Assembly (NCBI RefSeq): GCF_004331675.1
Contig: NZ_SJSN01000005.1
Span: 124,001-188,000 of the forward strand
Direction: 5' to 3'
Length of the DNA: 64,000 nt
Source: Pedobacter frigidisoli
GTDB taxonomy: Bacteria; Bacteroidota; Bacteroidia; Sphingobacteriales; Sphingobacteriaceae
The notes below the pieces were generated by a model. That model saw only the letters and a list, made by a program, of their open reading frames with translations. It was not told where the DNA came from and did no database searches. A program made the position numbers and the translations under genes. Numbering within the stretch: position 1 is the first letter of the stretch; each line of letters begins with the position of its first letter. Below are positions 24,768-33,171 of this stretch, in pieces.

Positions 24768-25970
24768 CTAAGCACTTACCAATCCATGATAAATTTCTAA
24801 CATCTTTTTCGATATGAGATAAATACCGTGATCCTGCTCAACAGTTTTTCGGGCATTCTCCCCTATTTCCATCCAGCGTTTGGGGTTAATAATACATTGT
24901 AAAATGGACCGGTAAAACTCATCAGCTGTGTTTGCAATTAGAATATCATGGCCATGCCTACAGTTGATTCCCTCGGCAGCTGTTGTTGTGGCAATAATGC
25001 ATTTCTGCATAGCCATTCCCTCAATAATTTTAACACGCATGCCCGTTCCAGAAATTAGCGGAACAATCATGATCGCCTTAGAATTTATGAACTCAATGGC
25101 ATCAAAAACTTCTCCTTCGACAATTAAATTTTCAGAATCGTATTCAAAGAAATGCTTTTGCATGTTTTTCCCGGCAATGTAAAACCGCAGATCTTTGTTT
25201 AGTTTTTCGATATCTGGCCAAATATCATCCAAAAACCACTCTAAACCCTCTTGGTTTGGTCGCCAATCCATCGCTCCCAAATGAAAAAGTGTCGGGAAAC
25301 TCGTTTTCGATTTATCGACCTTATATTTTTCCAAGTCAATGGCCACAGGAAAAACCGTCATAGGCACTTCACAACCAAAGCGTAAAATACTTTGTCTATC
25401 GGGTTCGCTAATCGCAAAAATCTGGTGAAACCGGTTGATTTGATCAGTTTCATAAGCCCTTAATCGCTGCGCTAGAAAGGCAAGGTACTTTCTTCTTATC
25501 AAGAATTTTTCCGAATGTGAAAGTCGCTCCCAAAGTGTAAATTCGATATTATGCGCTCGGTAAATCAATTTTGCACTGCTGTTGGCTTTTACAACATCAA
25601 GATAAGGCACAACAAAAAGTCCTTCGAATTGGATGACATCAAAAACGTTTTCACGAAGCAAGTTTTCGAGTTGTCGTGCAGCATCTTCGTTGTAATATCG
25701 AGAGACATTGTAAGATTCGTTTGTAAAAATATTAAAGAATGCCGACCAAACATTTACTTCTGTATCCAGATCTACAATGTGGTATTTAATTTTTTCAAAA
25801 ACCGGATCGGAAATATCTTCCACATCAATTTGGCCTTTTGTGGGGTTCAGGCTAAACAAAGTAATATCTGCACCAAGTTGCAGTAGGCCTTTCATGGTAT
25901 TGTAAACCACAATCGGATAACCACTGTTTGGCGGGAAGGGAATCCGCTTAGTAATTAATAGTATTTTCAC
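24768..25970 (-). CDS. Glycosyltransferase family 4 protein
   Basis: The product has 400 residues with a GT-B fold. The N-terminus KILLITKRIPFPPNSGYPIV is a GT4 marker, and the C-terminal donor site is seen in GTGMRVKIIEGMAMQKCIIA with the following TTTAAEGI. Sugar donor and acceptor are unknown. The start codon is GTG (complement of 25968-25970); no in-frame ATG precedes it and the family starts MKIL here. It follows rnhB with a 21-bp gap. The start codon lies in a perfect hairpin (25961-25985). Confidence 0.9.
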   Translation of the reverse strand: MKILLITKRIPFPPNSGYPIVVYNTMKGLLQLGADITLFSLNPTKGQIDVEDISDPVFEKIKYHIVDLDTEVNVWSAFFNIFTNESYNVSRYYNEDAARQLENLLRENVFDVIQFEGLFVVPYLDVVKANSSAKLIYRAHNIEFTLWERLSHSEKFLIRRKYLAFLAQRLRAYETDQINRFHQIFAISEPDRQSILRFGCEVPMTVFPVAIDLEKYKVDKSKTSFPTLFHLGAMDWRPNQEGLEWFLDDIWPDIEKLNKDLRFYIAGKNMQKHFFEYDSENLIVEGEVFDAIEFINSKAIMIVPLISGTGMRVKIIEGMAMQKCIIATTTAAEGINCRHGHDILIANTADEFYRSILQCIINPKRWMEIGENARKTVEQDHGIYLISKKMLEIYHGLVSA

Positions 25971-25985
25971 TTGTTGTGAAAATAC
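25961..25985 (-). promoter_or_regulatory. Perfect hairpin over the glycosyltransferase GTG start
   Basis: Ten-base arms GTATTTTCAC and GTGAAAATAC surround a 5-nt loop. In the mRNA the GTG start is the first codon of the 3' arm, so folding would hide it. The dyad could alternatively be an operator. Confidence 0.6.
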
Positions 25986-25991
25986 GAATTT

Positions 25992-26600
25992 TTAGATGCT
26001 TTTAGAAAACAATTCTAACTGAGGATCGCTAACGTTGAAAGTTTTGCGATGGAAAGGCGATAAACCAATTTCGATAACCGCTCTACGGTGCGCTATGGTT
26101 GGATAACCCTTATTCTGTTGCCAGTTGTAATGTGGATAATCTACATGAAGATTCCCCATAAATTCGTCTCTATGCGTTTTCGCCAAGATAGATGCCGCAG
26201 CGATATTGAGGTATTTTCCATCGCCTTTTATAATGCAACTGTGTGGAATTTGGGGATAAGACTTGAAGCGATTGCCATCTATTACTAGATATTGAGGCGG
26301 AGTATGTAATTTTTCAATGGCTCGGTGCATGGCCAAAAATGAAGCATTTAAAATGTTAATTTGGTCGATTTCCTCATGATCGCAAGATGCAACCGCCCAA
26401 GCCAAGGCTTCTTTTTCGATAATTGGCCTTAACAAATCTCTTTGAGCATGAGACAATTGTTTGGAATCGTTTAAACCCTCAAGCACAAAACCCTTCGGAA
26501 GAATTACAGCTGCAGCAAAAACAGGCCCGGCAAGGCAGCCACGACCAGCTTCATCGCAACCAGCCTCAATAAATTCTTCTTGGTAACAGTTTAATAACAT
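25992..26600 (-). CDS. rnhB: Ribonuclease HII
   Basis: The product has 202 residues. RNase HII cuts the RNA strand of RNA-DNA hybrids and removes single ribonucleotides from DNA. The active-site start [20 protein letters not shown] gives D16 and E17, and a further acidic residue is in YLVIDGNRF. The region [21 protein letters not shown] is also typical. A TAAATTTG box sits 5 bp before the start with TTTG upstream, so the transcript may be leaderless. Confidence 0.95.
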   Translation of the reverse strand: MLLNCYQEEFIEAGCDEAGRGCLAGPVFAAAVILPKGFVLEGLNDSKQLSHAQRDLLRPIIEKEALAWAVASCDHEEIDQINILNASFLAMHRAIEKLHTPPQYLVIDGNRFKSYPQIPHSCIIKGDGKYLNIAAASILAKTHRDEFMGNLHVDYPHYNWQQNKGYPTIAHRRAVIEIGLSPFHRKTFNVSDPQLELFSKSI

Positions 26601-26605
26601 TGATG

Positions 26606-26639
26606 CAAATTTAAAGAATAACGGTTAAATTTTGTCAAA
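26606..26639 (-). promoter_or_regulatory. Candidate rnhB promoter (-33 TTTG, -7 TAAATTTG)
   Basis: Minus strand: TTTG at 26639-26636 and TAAATTTG at 26613-26606, with 22 bp between the TTG and the -7 box. Both boxes fit the Bacteroidota consensus; the -7 box is only 5 bp from the ATG. Confidence 0.45.
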
Positions 26640-26679
26640 CGGATATGGAAACAGTAAATTAGTTTTAAACAAATAGCTG

Positions 26680-27027
26680 ATGAGATACAATGAACACCTT
26701 GCCGCTCGCGTAGCCGAAAAACTGGAGCACCTTGCTGATGTAGAAGGAAAAGAAATGTTCAGTGGATTGGTTTTTATGGTGAATGGCAAAATGTGCATCG
26801 GTGTAATGAAAGATAAACTCATGCTGAGAATTAACCCAGCCAGCATTGCTGCATTGGAGGATAAGGACGGCTGGGAACAAATGACAATGCGAACCAAAGC
26901 AATGAATGGATATATCTTAGTTTCTGAAGATGTTTTAATTAGAAATGAAGACTTAGACTTTTGGATCGAACTTGCATTGGAATTCAATCCATTGGCAAAA
27001 GCATCGAAGAAAAAGAAGAAAGTATAA
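26680..27027 (+). CDS. TfoX/Sxy N-terminal domain protein
   Basis: The product has 115 residues. It matches the TfoX N-terminal fold: VEGKEMFSGLVFMVNGKMCIG and the later MTMRTKAMNGYILV, ending in a Lys-rich tail (KASKKKKKV). In gamma-proteobacteria full TfoX regulates competence; single-domain forms in Bacteroidota have no known role. It is divergent from rnhB (79-bp gap), with its own start ATGAGATACAATG. Confidence 0.85.
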   Translation: MRYNEHLAARVAEKLEHLADVEGKEMFSGLVFMVNGKMCIGVMKDKLMLRINPASIAALEDKDGWEQMTMRTKAMNGYILVSEDVLIRNEDLDFWIELALEFNPLAKASKKKKKV

Positions 27028-27095
27028 TTGGATGTTTTTGATTAGATTTAACTAACCAAATATCTTAATCCATCAAAACGCCTCTAGTTATATTG

Positions 27096-29951
27096 ATGAT
27101 CTTTTTTTTCTTGTACAAACCTGTACACGGGCAAAACTATGTCAAATTAAATACCTTTAATACCGACCAAGGTCTGCCCAGCAACCACATTTACGATATA
27201 GTTGAAGACAATCGAGGCTTTCTTTGGATCACTACAGATAATGGCATATCGAGATTTGACGGCAAATATTTTCAGAATTTTTCGGTGCGACAAGGGCTTC
27301 CATCCAATGAGGTTTTACAGGTTTTAAGGGATAAGGATGGCATCATTTGGGTAAATTGCTTTAAGCAACTTCCCGCCTATTTTGATGAGGTGAGCAACAA
27401 ATTCATCACCATAAATAGCAATGAAATACTCAACGAAATTTCTAAATCGCTTTTAAGAACTACCATCACCGCAGATGGAAATGCAAAATTCTTTAACCTT
27501 TTGGGCACTGTTACTTTCAAGAATAAAAAGCCAATAAGCGCTAATAATGTTTATTCGCATGAGTTTATTATTGCCAAGCAACAATTGGTTTTGCACACTG
27601 AGGGAGGCTTGTTAAAAGACAATTCATATTGCGAAAAGCTTGTGATTACTCAGGGGAAGAAAAAATTAGATAGCATATTATTTAAAACTGCTCTTAAAAT
27701 GCAGAACTATATGGTAGATAACAATAACCTATTTCTTTTTTCGAGCGGGAATATGGGTTATAGAATTTGCTTGTTAAGTCTTAAACCTTTTAAGTATAAA
27801 ATTGATACCATCAATCTGTTCTCTAATAACACCTTGCAAAAATTTACCAATGGCAAATTAAACATTATCGGCAGAAATGGTAAGGTATCTATTTTCGACA
27901 GAAATAGCTTAAAGCTCCAGCAAAAAATTGATATTGGATTGGCCACAAACTGTGCATACGTTGATAAATACGAAAACTTGTGGATTGGAACGTTAGATAA
28001 AGGTTTAATATTTTACAGCAGGAACACTACTAAAACCATAAAAACTGCCGAAAATTTTATCAATAATAATTTCCTAAGCATAGCAACAAGTGCTAGCGGA
28101 GAAGTAACTGCAGGCAACTATTACGGAGAAATTCTTCAACTTAAAAATAAATTGATATCAAAAAAAACAATAGAAAATGTTGGAAGAACTACCTGGATTA
28201 GAAAAATTATTTACGCCAAAAATAAAACCGTTGCCATTCATGATATGGGTTATAGCGTTAATTTTGGAGCAACCAAAAGAATATTAACCGAAAAGGGGCA
28301 GCCTGCTTATGTAAAAACAGCAACACTAATTAACGATAGCCTAATCATGATTGGGAGCAATTCTGGCTTAATTAAGTTAAATACCAATACCCTTAAATCC
28401 TCACAGGTTCATCACAATGGGATAGAAATTACTTTAAGTTTGGTAAAAGCTGGCAATTCGATGTACTACATTGGCCAAAAAGGATTGTATAAATATAATT
28501 TACAGACCGAGTTATCTCAGTTTATTCCATTAGATAAAAATAGATCAACAGAAAAATTTAATACGCTTGCTTATGCTGCCGATGGTACACTTTGGGCAAG
28601 TACCGCAAGTGGTAAGCTGTTAATTTTTTATAAGGATAAAATTATTAGTTGCATACCAGAAAGTGCAGGAATGCCCGAAAACATCAATTGCATTCTGGCT
28701 AATAAAAATAGAATTTGGTTGGGCAGTAAATCAGGAATTTCGATAATTGATTACTGCATCAAACCATCTGGAGCCACTTATTCTATAAAAAATCTATCCA
28801 AAAACGATGGATTATCATCAAACAACATTAACGATTTTTCTTTATATAACGATACCATTTATGCCGCTACAGAAAATGGAATAACCAAGATTCCAGCAAA
28901 TTATCGGAATAAAATTTTTGAGATAAAACCGGAGCTAACCGGAGTAAAAATCAACCAAGAAGTAGTAAAAACATCTAATAAGTATAATTTAAAAAGCGAT
29001 CAGAATAACATTACACTTCAATTTGCAGGGGTAGAACTGAGCGGGCATTTCAAGAATATTCAATATGCAATTAACAACAAAACCAAGTGGAACGACTTGG
29101 ATGGCAACACCCTTAATATTCAACTTAATAATGGCGAAAACGATATTTTCGTAAGGGCTAGAGATGTAAACAATCATATCAGTACGCAAAATTTAAAGAT
29201 TCATTTTTACATTAAAACGCCTTTTTACAAGGCAATATGGTTTTGGGCAAGCATGGCTATATTTTTATCGGCCATTATATTTTGGTTTCTAAGCAGGCGA
29301 AAATTATCGATACAAAGAACCATGTTCGAGCAACAACTGGCATTAGAACAACAGCGAAGTAACATCACAGCCGATCTTCACGATGATATTGGCGCAACAT
29401 TAAGTAGCTTACAATTAAACAGCGCAGTTGCCAGTCAACTCATTAATAAAGACATTAAGCAAACGCAGAAAATTTTAGAGAAAATCGAAAACCAAGCTAA
29501 AAGCCTTGCCGATAAAATAGGTGATATTATTTGGAGCATGAAACCTGGAAAGGATGAATTTATGACCATTAGCAGTCGAATTAAAAACTTTGCCAATGAT
29601 ATTTTGGGTGCTACAAATATTAACTATAAAGTGCAGATAGATGCTGTTATTAACAAAAAACTGATCGATATACACACCAGAAAAAACATTGTGTTTATCA
29701 CTAAGGAGGCCATTAACAATGTAGCCAAATATAGTCATGCTACGCAGGCAACAATTAGCATAAAGGTGGTAAACGATTTAATTTACCTCAACATTATCGA
29801 TAATGGAGTTGGTTTTGAGGTTTGCAAAGCGGCGGGAAATGGTTTGGCAAACATCAAAAAAAGAGCAAAAGAACTTAATGGAAGTTTTAATATACAATCT
29901 GCTGAAAAAAAAGGAACGATCATCGCTGTTGTAATTCCGCTTGTCCCTTGA
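27096..29951 (+). CDS. Propeller-type sensor histidine kinase
   Basis: The product has 951 residues. A short signal sequence (IFFFLYKPVHGQ) is followed by about 620 residues of beta-propeller repeats (LPSNHIYDIVEDNRGFLWIT and relatives) and a Y_Y_Y-type domain, which would be periplasmic. One membrane segment lies near 708-730. The HisKA_3 motif ADLHDDIGATLSSLQ puts the phospho-His at H762. The HATPase boxes are ITKEAINNVAKYSHA, IIDNGVGF and GNGLANIKKRAKELNG. ATG 27096 is chosen over the TTG one codon upstream. It pairs with the response regulator 44 bp downstream. Confidence 0.92.
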   Translation: MIFFFLYKPVHGQNYVKLNTFNTDQGLPSNHIYDIVEDNRGFLWITTDNGISRFDGKYFQNFSVRQGLPSNEVLQVLRDKDGIIWVNCFKQLPAYFDEVSNKFITINSNEILNEISKSLLRTTITADGNAKFFNLLGTVTFKNKKPISANNVYSHEFIIAKQQLVLHTEGGLLKDNSYCEKLVITQGKKKLDSILFKTALKMQNYMVDNNNLFLFSSGNMGYRICLLSLKPFKYKIDTINLFSNNTLQKFTNGKLNIIGRNGKVSIFDRNSLKLQQKIDIGLATNCAYVDKYENLWIGTLDKGLIFYSRNTTKTIKTAENFINNNFLSIATSASGEVTAGNYYGEILQLKNKLISKKTIENVGRTTWIRKIIYAKNKTVAIHDMGYSVNFGATKRILTEKGQPAYVKTATLINDSLIMIGSNSGLIKLNTNTLKSSQVHHNGIEITLSLVKAGNSMYYIGQKGLYKYNLQTELSQFIPLDKNRSTEKFNTLAYAADGTLWASTASGKLLIFYKDKIISCIPESAGMPENINCILANKNRIWLGSKSGISIIDYCIKPSGATYSIKNLSKNDGLSSNNINDFSLYNDTIYAATENGITKIPANYRNKIFEIKPELTGVKINQEVVKTSNKYNLKSDQNNITLQFAGVELSGHFKNIQYAINNKTKWNDLDGNTLNIQLNNGENDIFVRARDVNNHISTQNLKIHFYIKTPFYKAIWFWASMAIFLSAIIFWFLSRRKLSIQRTMFEQQLALEQQRSNITADLHDDIGATLSSLQLNSAVASQLINKDIKQTQKILEKIENQAKSLADKIGDIIWSMKPGKDEFMTISSRIKNFANDILGATNINYKVQIDAVINKKLIDIHTRKNIVFITKEAINNVAKYSHATQATISIKVVNDLIYLNIIDNGVGFEVCKAAGNGLANIKKRAKELNGSFNIQSAEKKGTIIAVVIPLVP

Positions 29952-29995
29952 TTTAATTACAATCCATTGCCAATTTTAGTAATTACTTTTATGAT

Positions 29996-30616
29996 ATGAG
30001 CATTCGCATATTCATTTACGATGATAGCATCGAGCGTAGAGATAGCTTAAAAGCATTATTAAGTCTAAATGATGATATTATTGTTGTTGGCGAAGCATCG
30101 AATTGCAAAAACGCAATTGCAGATGTCGAGGCCTTTTATCCAGATTTGGTTTTAATGGATATTAACATGCCAGAAGTAGATGGTTTGGAAGGTTTAAAAT
30201 TGATCAAGAGCAAGTATCCTCAGATTAAGGTTTTAATGCAAACCGCTTATGATGATAGCGAAAAGATTTTCACTAGTATTAAAAATGGTGCCAGTGGTTA
30301 TATTTTAAAGAACGATAAGCCTCAGCGAATTTTACAAGCCATTGAAGAGGTTAATGAGGGTGGTGCTGCCATGAATCCGGCCATCGCACAAAAGGTATTG
30401 GATTACTTTAAGCCAAATAAAAATAAATCGCCATTAAGCCCTAAAGAAAACGATGTACTCTCCTTATTGGCAGAAGGATTAAGTTATAAAATGGTGGCCG
30501 ATAAACTTGGCGTAAGTTACACCACCATAAATACGCATACCAAACGCATTTACGAAAAACTCCATATCTCTTCACTTGGTGAGGCCATTGCCTACTATTA
30601 TAAAAATTTAAAATAG
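29996..30616 (+). CDS. LuxR-type (NarL-family) response regulator
   Basis: The product has 206 residues: a receiver domain with acidic D9/D10, phospho-Asp D55 (VLMDINMPEVDG), T83 and K105, and then a LuxR helix-turn-helix at about 146-200 (LSPKENDVLSLLAEGLSYKM). It follows its likely kinase with a 44-bp gap and precedes three large exported proteins, which are the obvious candidate targets. The site it binds cannot be read here. Confidence 0.94.
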   Translation: MSIRIFIYDDSIERRDSLKALLSLNDDIIVVGEASNCKNAIADVEAFYPDLVLMDINMPEVDGLEGLKLIKSKYPQIKVLMQTAYDDSEKIFTSIKNGASGYILKNDKPQRILQAIEEVNEGGAAMNPAIAQKVLDYFKPNKNKSPLSPKENDVLSLLAEGLSYKMVADKLGVSYTTINTHTKRIYEKLHISSLGEAIAYYYKNLK

Positions 30617-30832
30617 TCAGGTTCTATCAGTTAAACAATGTTTTCCTAACAAATCTCCATCCCTACATCTAGGGATTTTCTGCATTACCAAATTCTACAA
30701 ATTAGTGTATTCATTAACAGCCAAATAAAAGAAATCGAGCAATTTCTATGAAGCGTCTTTTCTTGAATTTAAAATTAACGGTTGCCTATCTCGCTTGAGA
30801 AAGGCTTTCTTTAACGCACTAATTGATAAATT

Positions 30833-33148
30833 ATGAAGAAATTATTTACAATTTTAATTTGCATTTGTACTATTTATGCAAAGGCCCAAACGCCCGGAAA
30901 CCCAATTGGCGGCATCGTAGTTAAGGGCGGTAGAAACCCAGGTGGAAGTATGTTAATATCACTAGATGGAGGCATTACCAATCCCACAAAACCGACTAAA
31001 GATGGCGCCAATTTATCCAATCTAACCAATATTAACGTTGGTGCTTATGTTCCCCTAACCGATTTTGGTAGAGCTACTAAAGGCGTAATCAACAAAACCT
31101 TGGGCATTAACTTCGGTGGTGGGTATTTATCTGGCAACAAGGATTATAACTTAAGTCCTTATACGCCGATTAATATTTCTGGGCAAAGTGGATCTCCAAC
31201 AGTTTCGGCTAATGGCGCTGGAAGCCCCAAACAACAGGGTTTTAAATTTGAGAGTGGAGCACAGGCCAATTTTTCTTTTGGCGATGTTACCATTTCACCC
31301 ATCTTAAATGGGAGTTACCTTAGCCTAAAACAACAGGCTTTTACCATTACTCAAACCAGTACCGTTAATGGCAAAACTGCAGACTATAATCTTTACACGC
31401 AAGCCGAAACTAAAACCTCTGGCTTTGCCGTTATTCCTAAATTAAGGGTAGCATATTTCCCTGGTAAACTTGGCCTTTTTGTAGAGGGAAATTATACCGC
31501 CGGACCAACAATAAACAATGAGACAACATTTTTTAAGCCTCAAGGTGATGCGCTAAAAGATGGCAGTTATAACATCGATCAAATGTTGTTGGGAACAAAT
31601 CAGGCATTACCTAAAAGCACCAAATACGATGCACTAGGGTTTAATTTTGGGCTGAGCTACGCTCTATCGAAAAAAGGTTTCGATTCTTACAAAGCACATA
31701 GTGATATGGCTTCTGCAAAAGCCCAAAACCCACTTTACGAAGATAAATCGGGAAGCACAATCAATCCATTAGCCGAAAGAAGAGTAGAAGTTTTGAAAAG
31801 TAATAAAGAGGTTAGTAATCCCTCCCTTGATTTGATGCAAACCAACGATCAAGAAAACTGTAATCCATCGATTACCTCTCCAAAGCAATCTCAAAGATTT
31901 AATTTGAAAGAAAAAATCAGGTTTGCAGTTAATTTTTCATCAGCATTTACTGGAGAAAAAAACGTTAGGGTTTACAAGGTTTCTGATAACCCAGATTATT
32001 TGGGCACCCTAACAGAAAACCAAAGAAATGAGATTATTAATCCAGTAAGTTTAAGCGGCGGTAGAATGGTTGAGCAAAGCATTAAGGGTAAAGCAATAAC
32101 AAAGAGCTTATCTGCAAGTGGCGCTGGCTTTGCTACAAATTTGGATAGGTTGGATGAGGGCAGTTACATCGCTTTTGTGGGAAATGGAACATGCAACGCA
32201 AATCCTGTATCGTTTAGTGTAAGCTCGGCACTTCACCGCTTGGATGTTTTGATTGATACCGCAAAATGTACTGGATTTAATGCCGCAGGGAAACCGGTTT
32301 ATTCAATTAACATCACATTAAAAAACTTCAGCACTCCAACAGAAAACGTTACTTACGATGTCAATAATGCGCTTAACGTTGCTCAAAATGTAGCTATTCC
32401 TGGTAACATCATAACCAATATTGTTTATGCAGGTGCGGCAGGCACGTTTACCCTCGCTGCGAGTACCTATCCAACTACTTTGGGACCAGGCGCACAACAA
32501 ACTTTTACCATTAATTATGTACCAACAAATGTAAATGCAACCTGTTTGAATCTAGAGATTTACATCAGCAGTAAACAAGGCGCAACCGTAATAAACGACA
32601 ATACATTTTCATGCATACCCGTAAAACCTTGCACTTGTAACTATTGCGATAATATTAAGTGGGAATTTTCGAAAGAAGAGGTTACGGCCACCACGCAAGC
32701 AACAAACAACAGCATCAACATTTCTACAACGATAGCTTCGCCAAATGTTATGATCAAGTATTTCAAGGCTGAGCTAATCAGTTTTATACATGTGGCCGCT
32801 AACGGAACAGAAGAATGTTTTGGTTGCAATAAAGACAGTAATACATTTGGAAACTTTACCTCAGGAACCTTTACATCATCTGGTTGGGAAGTTCAAAATG
32901 GGCTGTTTCCTGTAATTCCATCGGGTGGAGGCAATACGCATCATACCTTGAGTTGGTTTTCGCTTAGTCCACCAGTTACCCAATTGGCAGGCTCGCAGGT
33001 GAGCATGAATATTTCGGCCCCGCCTTTTAGCACACTTGCCTGCTGTGATGATGTAATCAAATTTTGCATCAGATATAGCTTTACCAATAGAGAGTGCCAA
33101 ACATGCAGTTTTGTAAAATGCTATGTGGTAACAAGGAAACACAAATAA
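30833..33148 (+). CDS. Large exported protein: barrel-like N-terminus and Cys-rich C-terminal domain
   Basis: The product has 771 residues. The signal peptide ends IYAKAQ (mature Gln). Residues about 50-300 have outer-membrane beta-barrel character (GINFGGGYLSG, FGDVTISPILNGSYLSL, GLFVEGNYTAG). The middle, about 345-590, looks extracellular and Ig-like. The last 155 residues hold a Cys-rich domain with CTCNYC, CFGCNK and LACCDDVIKFCIRYSF, then CQTCSFVKC. The same domain ends the next protein, so the two genes seem related by duplication. No type IX sorting tail is seen. Function unknown; a surface protein is likely. The upstream 216-bp gap holds only a doubtful 16-codon frame at 30748. Confidence 0.72.
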   Translation: MKKLFTILICICTIYAKAQTPGNPIGGIVVKGGRNPGGSMLISLDGGITNPTKPTKDGANLSNLTNINVGAYVPLTDFGRATKGVINKTLGINFGGGYLSGNKDYNLSPYTPINISGQSGSPTVSANGAGSPKQQGFKFESGAQANFSFGDVTISPILNGSYLSLKQQAFTITQTSTVNGKTADYNLYTQAETKTSGFAVIPKLRVAYFPGKLGLFVEGNYTAGPTINNETTFFKPQGDALKDGSYNIDQMLLGTNQALPKSTKYDALGFNFGLSYALSKKGFDSYKAHSDMASAKAQNPLYEDKSGSTINPLAERRVEVLKSNKEVSNPSLDLMQTNDQENCNPSITSPKQSQRFNLKEKIRFAVNFSSAFTGEKNVRVYKVSDNPDYLGTLTENQRNEIINPVSLSGGRMVEQSIKGKAITKSLSASGAGFATNLDRLDEGSYIAFVGNGTCNANPVSFSVSSALHRLDVLIDTAKCTGFNAAGKPVYSINITLKNFSTPTENVTYDVNNALNVAQNVAIPGNIITNIVYAGAAGTFTLAASTYPTTLGPGAQQTFTINYVPTNVNATCLNLEIYISSKQGATVINDNTFSCIPVKPCTCNYCDNIKWEFSKEEVTATTQATNNSINISTTIASPNVMIKYFKAELISFIHVAANGTEECFGCNKDSNTFGNFTSGTFTSSGWEVQNGLFPVIPSGGGNTHHTLSWFSLSPPVTQLAGSQVSMNISAPPFSTLACCDDVIKFCIRYSFTNRECQTCSFVKCYVVTRKHK

Positions 33149-33171
33149 TTAACCTTTCAAAAGAAATTAAG

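Noticed and set aside
30748..30798. 16-codon frame (MKRLFLNLKLTVAYLA) ahead of the large exported protein
   Set aside because: Too short, no strong ribosome site, no stacked control codons and no terminator after it. It looks like the start of a signal-type sequence and may be chance.
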